Shown: piece by piece, positions 1 through 31,105 of the stretch
Numbering within the stretch: the stretch's first letter is position 1
How the letters are laid out: each line of letters opens with the position of its first letter
Source: Chamaea fasciata
Lineage: Eukaryota > Chordata > Aves > Passeriformes > Sylviidae
Direction: 5' to 3'
Length of the DNA stretch: 64,000 nucleotides
NCBI GenBank assembly: GCA_029207755.1
Contig: JARCOQ010000003.1
Location: forward strand, 496,001-560,000
Notes under the pieces: model-generated
The model's database searches: none
Told to the model about the DNA's origin: nothing
The model's input: the letters and a program-made list of their open reading frames with translations, nothing else
Translations under genes and position numbers: made by a program

Positions 1-21774
<21,774 letters not shown>

Positions 21775-24435
21775 CGGGCTCAGGAGCTGGCCCAGGAAGC
21801 TCTGCCCCATCCCTTTCCTCCAGGGGTCATGGAAATGCACTCGGTTCTCATGTATAAGTAAGGAATGAACATGGTGAGCTGTGCCTGTCCTCCACTCCAT
21901 CTGCATACCTCCAGGGTAGATCTGGTTTTATGTTATAACTTGTATCTCACCACTGTCCTGTCCTCCTGCTTTTTCTCCGTCCTCCTGCTTTTCCACCTTG
22001 GCTGTGCAGGCATGAAGAGAGCCTGCCTGACCTCTGCTTGTCCAGGCAGGACTCACTTCACTGCCACCTGAGCTGCCACCTGATTCTTCCTCTGCCAGGA
22101 GGGCTGAGCCTTGCTCAGGCTCTGTTGGGCAGAGCGTGCTGCCGGGCGTGGCTCAGTGTGCTGCTCCACACTCCAAGTGCCCATCTCCGCCACTCCTGCC
22201 CCCGTGCTGCCCGTGCAGCTGAGCCCTGCCGTGGCCAGCGGCCAGGCCGAGCCTGGGGCAGAAGCAGAGTTTGTGCAGAAGGCTCTGCTGCCTCTCCAGC
22301 CTGCCTTGGGGTGCAGCTCCACAGCTGAAGGGTCTTAATGTATGGCGGAGAAAATGTTTACTTCCACCTTTCTTTTGTTACAAGCCCCTTGTTCTGTTCC
22401 CCTGTCAGTGGAGTGGGGGTTCAGTGCTTTGCCACCCCCAGGTAAGCTGGGTGCAAGCACTACATACTATTGCAGTCCTCCCGTTAGAGCATCCTTAGAA
22501 GCTCTCTTGTGAGAAAGTGAATTCCTTCTGCTGTTTGTGTTGGTCCGTGCTGACTCATCTCCTTCCCGATGTCTCGGGTTAATTGTGGGCCCAGAATTAA
22601 CTTCCCGCTTTGTAGCAGGTGTCAGCCACTGACTTTCTTCCTCTACCTGCTCAATTAAAATACTCCTGCAGCTCTCCCTTTGTCTCTGTATCCCATCCTT
22701 AGCTCTTCAGGGCCAGGGTTTCTAGGAAGCTTGTGCTGTTAGTCATTTCCACAAGCTAGTGGAAGCAATGGATACGCCTCATGGGGTATGGCTGAGTTGG
22801 AGTGTTCAGTTGTCTCATTAGTATCAATGGCTAAGCACTACCGCTGAATCGCTTCCGTGGGTGCTCTGAGCAAAGTTCACCTGTCCCGTTACACTGGCAC
22901 CCGCCGTGGCCCGAGGCCCTCGTTCGTTATCACACGGTGCAGCAGGGACTCGTGCTACCTTAGCCTTTAGAAACACTTGCTGATAGCCCAGGGGCTTGCG
23001 CAGCACTAGGGTGCTACTGTGATCCAGCTTTCACCCCTGTTGTTTGTAGTGCAGGTTTAGTGCCAGGCCCAGGTGCCCCCTCAGAGGCTGGTTTGTCACA
23101 GAGAGGGAGTCCCTGCCTCTTCCCTGCTGCACCTGCTTTCTTGGCACATAAGCATCAGTGGGTTTGCAGTAGTGCAGGAGCCTGCAGGGAGCGGGGTTGG
23201 TGCCAGCCTGAGACTGCTCTGCAGTGGCACAGGATGCTGTAGAAGGTTCTGGTGTACCTGCTTGTCCTCACCAGTAAACCATTCCCAGGTCAGAGGGTCA
23301 CCCCCTCTCATCTTTCTGCTGGTGCACAGCACGTCTTTCCTCCAACCCCAGCCAGGCTGTTTGGACCTGTGTATCCTGCATCCCTGCCCCGTGTAGCTGT
23401 GTCCCGGCTCAGCCCTCACCAGGAATGCCACCATCTCTTGGGAGGAGCTGGCAGGTGCCAGGGGGACGTGTGAGATCCCCCCAGTCACGCAGGACCCCAC
23501 CTCCCCTCCGCCTCACACACCGAGCCAGTTCGTCAGGAGACTTGAGAAACACCTCAGGGAGGTTATTGCTTATTTTGAACATTAGTCCGAGCTCATGATC
23601 AGCTGCCAATCAATTACCTCACGCCTGGCACAGCATGTGGACGTGCACCGGGTGGTGCTGGAGCAGCACAGTGGAAACGGGGCTGCCAGGCTCAGGCTGG
23701 GCAGGAGGCTCCTTCCTGCTCCAGCACAGGCTCTCCAGCTGCCTGCTTAGCGTTGTGCTGTAAGCCAAGACCTCATTTTTAGATTGCCGCAGCATGGCGT
23801 GCCCCCACTCGAGCCTGCTTGCTGCTGGGCAGCGGCTGCCTTTCCCCGCCGTGGGCTGCTCTGCGTGCCGAGGGAACAGAACCTCGTGGTGTGCAGAGGC
23901 TGGCACTGCCCTGCAGAGGAGCTGTCTCTGCTGGCAGCCCCTGACCCTGGCCAGAGGAATGCCGCTGGGGTTGTGCCATGTGCAGGGGCAGGATTGTAAC
24001 ACATCATGATTACGCGCTGTACAGCTTTGATGTTCCCATAGCTTTTTGTGTCTTGTTTTGGGTCAGGGAACTTAGGCTTAGTACCTTCACGTCATCCTTT
24101 GTTTGCTACCTATTCATTCCAGTGTCCTGGACACCTCAGAAGGGGACCATGTGAGACAGGGGGGAGTGTGCTCACCCTCTCACCACATGTACTGCTCATA
24201 GGCAGACCTGCATCTGCCACGCTACAGCTGCCCCTTGCTCAGTACTTGGTTTCTAGCATTAGTGCTGCTCATTTCTGCCTACGCCTTTCCCCACATCAGC
24301 CAAATGGACAGAACTGGAGCTGCCTCTTCCTCTCCACCTGGCTTGCTCCTCCCAAGGGAAAAAGCAAAACTACTGCATTCACACCCTGGACACAAGTATT
24401 AAGCTGCTTACAGTTCATATGTACATATGGTGTAC

Positions 24436-24441
24436 TTTATT
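24436..24441 (-). promoter_or_regulatory. MEA1 polyadenylation signal (AATAAA on minus strand)
   Basis: TTTATT on the plus strand reads AATAAA on the minus strand, about 490 bp beyond the MEA1 stop codon. It is the only canonical hexamer I noticed at a sensible distance. Confidence 0.6.
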
Positions 24442-24509
24442 TTCAGTAGAGCATTACATAGTATGAAAGTGTTGGATTTTGTACAGATGTCCCTGTATGT
24501 ACAGAACTA

Positions 24510-24515
24510 AATAAA
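24510..24515 (+). promoter_or_regulatory. Candidate distal PPP2R5D polyadenylation signal
   Basis: Canonical AATAAA on the plus strand, within the MEA1 3' UTR on the opposite strand. If used, PPP2R5D and MEA1 transcripts overlap at their 3' ends. Confidence 0.4.
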
Positions 24516-24927
24516 ACCAATCTCTTGGAATGACACATCTTGGTCCACCTGTAATATTCCAACACACAGACCCTGTCCTGAGAGGCGGGGCCCTAGCCCG
24601 GAGAGTGACTTCTCTGGGACTGTCAGCATGGGGCCAAGGCCAGGGTACGTCCTGGGGGAATCCAGGCAAAGCCAGCCGAGCCCCATCGCCCCCTCTGCAT
24701 CCCGGCAGGGAAACCAATCTGCTCCTCAGAGGCAGAGGAAGCCAACACACGGTCACCACACTGACGTATGCGCCAGCCAGAACCAAGAAGAAGGAGTGGG
24801 AAGGAAAACCAGACAATGTCAGTGGGACAAACTGGAAGGTTGATACTGGCAAGTCCTGTCAGCGCCTGGCTCGGAGGCAGCGGGCGCTTCCAGGGCGGAG
24901 GGAGGGCTGCGGTTGGCAGCTCAGCCC

Positions 24928-25563
24928 TCAATTCCACTGAGGCCGGGGGCCGCCGAGGCTCTGCCGGGCTTGCAGCGTGCGCTGCACCACGTCCTTCCAC
25001 TGCTCCTCCGAGATCTGGCTGGCCCAGGCAGGGATGCCCAGGGTGGGCAGCTTCACGCTGGCCATCGTCCTCTTCACCAGCTCCACATGCTCTGGGGACA
25101 GAGAGGCCGTGAGACCGCGGCGGAGCCCCGGGCGGGTCCTGCCGGGAACGCGCTTACCTGCATCCATGGGGATTGAGCTGTGGCTGCTCTGAGCCGTGGC
25201 GCCTTCCGCCGCCGCCTCCTCGTTCTCCTCCTCGCTGTCCACCGGCGGGTCGGGCAGGTGCAGCCTCAGCATCTGCGGAGAAAGGCGGGCAGCGTGGTCG
25301 GCACCGCGGGTGCTCCCAGCCCCGGCGCGGCGGGCGGCGCGGGGCGGTACCTGCAGCCGCTCCTGCAGGCCGGGGCCCGCGTCGCCGAGGCCCTGCTCCG
25401 GTTCCTGGCTCAGCGGCTGATACAAGTACCCGCCGCCTTCCTCCTCTTCCTCGTCGTCCTCCTCCTCATCGCCGCTCCACCCCGCCGCGCCGTCAGGGCC
25501 CTCGGGCGGCCCGGGCTCCCGCGGACAGACGCGCTCGGGGCCCATGGTCCGCACCACCGCCAT
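24928..25563 (-). CDS. MEA1: Male-enhanced antigen 1
   Basis: Small acidic protein first described as testis-enriched; its molecular role is not well established. Minus-strand exons: 25563-25351 (71 codons), 25272-25158 and 25091-24928, giving 163 aa. The ATG at 25563 is chosen because it gives MAVVRT before MGPERV, matching the mammalian two-methionine start. The second ATG is at 25545. Visible parts are an acidic run ([12 protein letters not shown], about residues 31-42), a [10 protein letters not shown] block (about 48-57), [13 protein letters not shown], an [17 protein letters not shown] block spanning the second splice junction, and a C-terminal [17 protein letters not shown] block. These blocks and their order are those of MEA1. 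The introns are only 78 bp (25273-25350) and 66 bp (25092-25157), both multiples of three with no stop in frame. The gene is head to head with KLHDC3 and tail to tail with PPP2R5D, as in human. Confidence 0.93.
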   Translation of the reverse strand: MAVVRTMGPERVCPREPGPPEGPDGAAGWSGDEEEDDEEEEEGGGYLYQPLSQEPEQGLGDAGPGLQERLQVPPRAARRAGAGSTRGADHAARLSPQMLRLHLPDPPVDSEEENEEAAAEGATAQSSHSSIPMDAGKRVPGRTRPGLRRGLTASLSPEHVELVKRTMASVKLPTLGIPAWASQISEEQWKDVVQRTLQARQSLGGPRPQWN

Positions 25564-25636
25564 GCACCGGGCGCGGCGCCGAGGAGGTGCCGCCGCCGCC
25601 GCCCGGAACCGCCGCCGCCGCCGCCGCGGGGCACTG

Positions 25637-25649
25637 TGGGTGTTGTAGT
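25637..25649 (-). promoter_or_regulatory. ZNF143/Staf-type element, MEA1 side
   Basis: TGGGTGTTGTAGT on the plus strand is the reverse of the ACTACAA-xx-CCCA core of ZNF143 (Staf) sites. It is about 75 bp upstream of the MEA1 ATG. Confidence 0.5.
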
Positions 25650-25869
25650 CCCGAGGCGGGGACCGGGCGCTGCCGCCGCCACGCGCCGCCGGTGCCATCG
25701 AGCGTCGGCATCGAGCGTGGCCTTCTCGGCGCGGGCCGGGGCTGGAGCGGCGCGCCGCGGCCGGGCCCGGGCGGGGAACGCAGGGAGCCGCCCCTGAGGG
25801 GGGCCGGGGCCCGGCGCCGCGGAACGGCCTGTCGGGGGGCGCCCGCGGGCCCGGGCGGGGCCGCGCCGC

Positions 25870-25883
25870 ACTACAAGTCCCAG
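25870..25883 (+). promoter_or_regulatory. ZNF143/Staf-type element, KLHDC3 side
   Basis: ACTACAAGTCCCAG fits the ACTACAAnTCCCAG core of the ZNF143 (Staf) site closely. It is about 60 bp before the likely end of the KLHDC3 non-coding first exon. Confidence 0.55.
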
Positions 25884-25884
25884 G

Positions 25885-25940
25885 GAGCGGCGGGAGCGCC
25901 TGTCGGAGCGGGGCTGTCGGAGCTCCTTGTACGGGCACAG
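25885..25940 (+). other. KLHDC3: Probable non-coding first exon of KLHDC3
   Basis: A consensus donor, GGGCACAG|gtacgg, ends a putative exon at 25940 inside the CpG island. It pairs with the acceptor at 31034 that opens the exon with the KLHDC3 ATG. The start coordinate is a guess, placed just after the ACTACAA element. The ATG at 31106 lies about 70 bp into exon 2, so this exon is 5' UTR only. Confidence 0.45.
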
Positions 25941-26110
25941 GTACGGGGCCGCGGGCGCCGGCGGGGCCGTGCCGGGGCTGCGGGAGGCACCGCCCAGCCC
26001 CTCCGTGAGGGCCGGGGCCGCGGGGCCGCCGCCCTGCCCGGGTGCCCTCGGCAGGGCCCGCGGGCGGCGGGAGGCGGCGCGGGGGGCTCGGGCCGGGAGC
26101 GGCGGCCGGC

Positions 26111-26540
26111 GGTGCTGGAGCGTGTCCGGAGCCGTCCGCAGCCCGGGCAGTAAGTGCCGTGAGGAGCGGCCGAGAGCTGGGCGTGCTCAGCCTGGAGGAA
26201 AGGAAGCGCAGGGGAAACCTCCTCACTCTCCGCAACTGCCCGAGAGGAGATTGTTGCCCGGTGGGGGCCGGCCTCTTCTCCCAGGTAACGACTGACAGGC
26301 AGGTCAAGGGGAAATGGCTTCGAGCTGCACCGGGGAAGGCTTAGAGTGGATATTTGGAAAAAATTCTTCACGAAAAGGGTAGTCTGGCATTGGAACAGGC
26401 TGCCCGGGGAGATGGTCGAATCACCATCCCTGAAAGTGTTAAAAAAATCTGGGAATGTGGCACTTTCGGGGCGTGGGTTAGTGATGGGCCTGGCAGTGTT
26501 AACGGCTGTTCTCGGTGATCTTGGTCGTCTTCTCCATCCT
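26111..26540 (+). mobile_element. CR1 LINE 3' fragment
   Basis: Sequence follows the CR1 3' consensus in order: GGTGCTGGAGCGTGTCC, GAGGAGCGGCCGAGAGCTGG, a CAGCCTGGAGGAAAGGAAG block, the CTTCTCCCAGGTAACGACTG block, GGATATTTGGAAAAAATTCTT, and CATTGGAACAGGCTGCCC. It ends near TGATCTTGGTCGTCTTCTCC without the terminal short repeats. It lies at the downstream edge of the MEA1/KLHDC3 CpG island, inside KLHDC3 intron 1. Confidence 0.85.
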
Positions 26541-29500
26541 TAGAGGATCCTGTGACCCCACACATCCCTATCCTCCCCTGACAGGTGTGTGTCAGGGAGG
26601 GAGGCTGCCCTTCTGCCCTGGCGTGACCTCTGCTGCACCTTCTCTCCATCCCCTGGGCTCGTGTGCTTGCAGACCATCTCTTCTCTCACCCAGCGGTGGC
26701 TGCTCTGGGGCTGCGTGCCTGGTCTTCCCCAGTCCCAGGAGCCCGGCATGGGAAGGCTGGAGCCTGTGAGCCGGCCCTGTGTGTGGCCAAGCCCGGCAGA
26801 CCCCTCTGCCTGGGGATCAGTGGCAGTGCAGCAGAGGGGCACAGGAACAAGCAGCTGTAGCCCTGTGTGAAGCAAGAAATGCCCCACTGGCTGTCAGCTC
26901 GGCTGTCCTGTGCCTGCTTCCCCACCCAAGGGTCTCAGCTTGGCAGGCCGAGGCAAATTCCTTCATGGGGAAGTGGGGGGGCCAAGCAGTGTCTCCAAAG
27001 CTTAGGCGCATCCATAGAGAAGCTGGGGTTTGGGAAGCAAGGTGCAGAGCAGAAGCCAGCTCAGTAGGTGCAGAATCTCAGCAAGGCTTTAGTCAAAAAT
27101 AAGTCAGCAGAGGGCAAAATATTTGGGGAAAAATAAGGAGATGGTGAGGTTGGCTGAAGAGGGGGCCACGGGGATAAATTTGTGACTGAGCAGTGTGATT
27201 CCCATGGCTAACAGGAGCTTCCAGAGCAGGCTGGGTTCACGAGCCCAAGGGCTGTTCTAGCACTGTCTGGTTTACGGGGCTGGAATTGCATTGTGAGTGT
27301 CCGAGCTGTTGAATGTGCAAGCTTTGCAGTTTCACACTGCCTTAGCACAAATGCTCCGAGCATTAGATAAATGTCAAGCACAAGTGAAGAAAGCGGGTTG
27401 TTCTCATGTTATCTCTAACAGTATGTTGCGTGTGCTTGAAATAGAACTGTCTATATGGACTGCTGCGAACTGGCTGGGCTATTTTAAGGGTTACTAAACC
27501 TTGTGGCTGGTGTCTTTTGGGAGACGGGACTGAGGCAGCCACACGGTAGGATTTGCTCTCTGGAGCAGCTTTGCAGGGTAGGCTGCTCTTCTTGGGGTGC
27601 TGCTGTAATTCTGGGGGTGACAGAAAGAGTCCTTGAAAATCCAGGCCACCTGCTGCTGGGTTTCTCCCCCTTGCTTTGGGAATTGGATGCAGCAAGGCTG
27701 ATCTGAGCAGCTTTCGGAAATGGCTCTGGGTTTCCTCCTGTGTCCACAGAGGAGTGAGAGAGCCCAGTGAGCTCCCTTTGAGCAAAGAAGTGGATCCACG
27801 GCTACATGGGTTTGTTATAAGGTTGTCGCCTGGCTACTGTACTTGGAGATGCTCAGTGGCTTTCTATCTTGAATGAAGCATTTTCATAACTAATTGTAGG
27901 GATTGAAAATAGTAAGCCTAAAGCCAAGGGAACAAACAGGTGGAAAAATCTGACTGAAACCTATGATCACTGGTTTGGGTTATTTGCTGTTGTTTTGGGG
28001 ATTTTTTTTCTATCTGTGCCACGGTGCTCAAGTCACCACAACAGTTTTGGAAGATATGCTAGTGAATGATTATTGAGTGATATTTTTGTTGATCTCAGAT
28101 GTCCACATGCTGTGTTGTTAGGCTCTTGTTAGGTGTAAGCTGGAGCAGTTGGGGTGTGGGATGAAGGTTGTTTGAGGCACTTAGTGCATCTTCAGGCAAC
28201 AGCACAACCAGAGATGTAGGAGTGCTGTTACAGGTGCTGTCTTCGAAGAATGCAGAGCTGAATTAAACCTGATTGTTCCCTGGCTTAGCAGTGGCACGCT
28301 CCAGGTGCTTTGTGGCAGAGGAGCAACTCACTGCTGTGCTCACTTAATTTCCATCAGCATCAGGTACTTCACCAGTAAGTGAAGCATATCCGGATTTTCA
28401 GCAATGTTCTTATTCCTGGCATTCCTGGCTAATGACAGGGACCTACCAGGGTTTCAGAATTTCTCTGCATCCTCTGTGCTTTACTGTATTTCTGGGGACA
28501 TCATGGCAGACCAGGGAAATGGGGAGCTGTGAGGACTGGATGGTTGGAAGTCAGAGATCTGTTAGTTTTTGGAGGGTGGAAGTGAGGAGCTAACGTGGGT
28601 CAGTGGAAGCAAGCGGTAGCTTGAACAGAAGCTGTGATTCTGTGTGTCTCATCCTGCAGTGCCCTCCCAGTTCCCTAACACAGTTTGCCTCTGTCTTATC
28701 GATAATTTTGTGATTTGTAGCCTACATCACTGTTGCTGGTGTCCTAACTGAGAAACCACAGGATGTATTTTGCATAATATAATATTGTACAGTTGGGGGA
28801 AATGGTTAGTAAGTTGTTTCTTATCAATTTTGCTGTTTCGCTCTCTCCTTGGCTGTGTCCTCTGTGATCTTTAAAGAAATCTAAGCTGTAGGTTAATGCC
28901 AAGTGCACTTCGCCTACTAAGAAATCCTCATAGAAATGAGATTGAAAAGTAGTTTATTTATGTCCTCATTTATATCATATAAACTATCATTGGAAATCAC
29001 ACTTGAAATGGAATTTAAGAGTGCCCATAGTTGTAGGACAGAAAATACAGTTTTTTCTCAAAATATGTGTCTAACTCTTATTTGCAGACAGTGCACAGAG
29101 GAGGCTTGGAGGAGGAAAATGCTTTGGGACAGAAGAGTGGTCTAAAGAAACGATTCTAAATAAGGCAGGAGAGGAGAATCTGGAGCTGGGCACAGAAAGC
29201 ATGGGGTGGAATGGGGGAGGCATCCTTGGGAGACAGGGCTGTGCAGGGAGAAGGGGAGGCAGGGCCTGTGTGTGGCTGAAAAGGAGCAAACAGATGCCTG
29301 GCGATGGCAGGAGGATGTGGGAGCTCCAGGCCAGGGCTGTGGCCAGTGGCAGAGGAGGAAGGTGGGAGTTCGCATGGGTGCTTTTATTACAGTGTAGGGA
29401 AGAGCACTTGGGGTTGGAAAAACCCTGAGAGCTTGTTAAACCCTGTGTTTTCCCATGGCCCTGCAGAGATGACTTCACTCTTCTGGTCAGTCTCTTCACG

Positions 29501-31034
29501 AAGTGTTGGTACTGAGTGTTTGCTTTTCTTGGCTCTGAGGAGGGGCAGCAGGAGGCTGTGCTGGCAGAGCTCTGTGTTTGCCCTGCGGGGGATCCCCGGA
29601 CACGGCCAAGGGAAGCGCAGCCAACTTCCATCCCATCGCCCTGGCCACCGCTCCAGACCTGCCAGTCACCTGGAGAGCACGGATCTGAGGAAGAACTTGC
29701 TCAGTAATTGTAGGAAACAGCATTTCAACATTGTTGCTTCAACCTCAGCGTCTTTCTTGCAGTGCCAGGGATTGGGGCTGGAGCTGCTGTTTCTCAGTGG
29801 ACCCTGGGGTGGGGTTCTGTCTGGAACAGCAGAACTGCTGGGGCAGCTCCTGTGGCAGTGACGGGACCAGCATCCTTGCACCTGGCTCCAGGGAAGTCCC
29901 AAGGGTGAAGAAGGGTTTTCCCAGCCTTTCTGACAAAAAAGGCAGGGGCCTTGGTGCAATGCCTGCCTGCCGTGCCAAGCAGCTGTGCTCCTCTACCTCA
30001 GTAGGAACCAAGCAGAGAACTTTGGAAGTAAGATTCATCCCCTTGGTCCTTCTGGATTGGGCTCAGTCTGAAGGGTATTGAAAATATTGATGCTGGTGAT
30101 AAAGACCAGTTAAGCTCCTTGAGGAATCTTTTACAGAATCACTTAAACAAGAAGAGATTATGAGGAAAACATTTGGTTAGATTTTTCAGGAATAACTTGT
30201 GACTGAGGCAGGAAACAGATTTAGATATGTGAAGCCTTCAAAATAGCTTGGAAGGTGACTTTGGTGGGTTCCATGGAAACTCATCTGTTCTGTAGCTTTG
30301 CAGAGGACTTATACAAGAGTGCTGCTTGGCTTAAAGAAAATAGTTGCTTAAGGAAAAAACCTCAAACCTGCTAGATCTGAAATTGAAGCATGGGCTGTAG
30401 AAGATGGGCGCTGTTCTGGGCCCTGCTGGAGCAAAGCTTGCTGCAGCTTTCTGGGTTGCTGACTGCAGTTTAGGTTAGGGTGGTTGCTGCAGGAACAGGC
30501 AGGTTTGCAGGAGAGCTTCCTGTTACAATAAAGCTGCCGGATGGTCTCTGTTGGGGCTTTGCACATGTCCTGTCGCTGTAACATTCACATACAGACCACG
30601 AAAACAACTCGAAAAAGAAAAAACTCCATGGAGGGGTGGTTCTTTGGAGGTTTTGTGTTGGGTGTTTTGTTTTAATATTTTCCCCTGCTGATTCTCAGAA
30701 CTGATCCAAAGAGCGTGCTCTTCCCTCTGGGTGTGTTCTTTTCACCTTCACCACTGGCTCTGGCCGTTCTCATTCATGCGGACAAATGGCTGTGACATGT
30801 ACAATGACACGTGCATGGCCACGCCGCAGGTGTTCGGCTGGGGCTCCCCGAGGGGGTTTGTGTGCAAGGGCATCTCTGCGTGCTCCTCCGAGCCCTGCCC
30901 TGTGTCCCCTTCCCCAGAGGAGCGTTTCCAGCGGATGGGGATACACCGAGGTAACCTTTGGAGCGGGCACTCCGGCCGGCCGGGAGGAGCCGCGGGACGC
31001 GTGTGGCTATTTTGGCGCTGTGTGTGTGTTGCAG
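26541..31034. other. KLHDC3 intron 1, no gene seen
   Basis: About 4.5 kb of intron. I see no coding pattern or clear repeat beyond the CR1 copy at its start. The stretch 28700-29050 is AT-rich. The region 30770-31034 is GC-rich and open on both strands but has no recognisable protein. Confidence 0.5.
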
Positions 31035-31105
31035 AGGCAGGCGGCCCTGCGGAAGCATGCGGCAGCGGCACCGGGGGCCCTGAGGACGCCTGGCCGCGGG
31101 GAGGA

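Larger units (their letters stand above)
21775..24515 (+). other. PPP2R5D 3' UTR and downstream region
   Basis: Non-coding sequence after the PPP2R5D stop. Two candidate polyadenylation signals are visible: ATTAAA at 22654-22659 (a UTR of about 0.9 kb) and AATAAA at 24510-24515 (about 2.7 kb). The second lies beyond the predicted MEA1 3' end on the other strand. No further gene is seen between them. Confidence 0.5.
25180..26150. promoter_or_regulatory. CpG-island bidirectional promoter of MEA1 and KLHDC3
   Basis: This is a very GC- and CpG-rich block between the divergent MEA1 start (25563) and KLHDC3 exon 1. It has two ACTACAA-type elements in opposite orientation (25637-25649 and 25870-25883) and no TATA box. 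Such islands normally drive broad housekeeping expression, and the divergent layout implies shared regulation. Transcription start sites cannot be fixed from sequence alone. Confidence 0.75.

Noticed and set aside
25173..26153. 326-codon plus-strand frame in the MEA1/KLHDC3 island
   Set aside because: Arg/Pro/Gly-rich translation typical of CpG islands, antisense to MEA1.
24928..26307. 459-codon open frame on the minus strand covering MEA1 and its promoter
   Set aside because: It joins MEA1 exons, two small in-frame introns and the GC-rich promoter. The upstream part has no protein pattern and reflects base composition.
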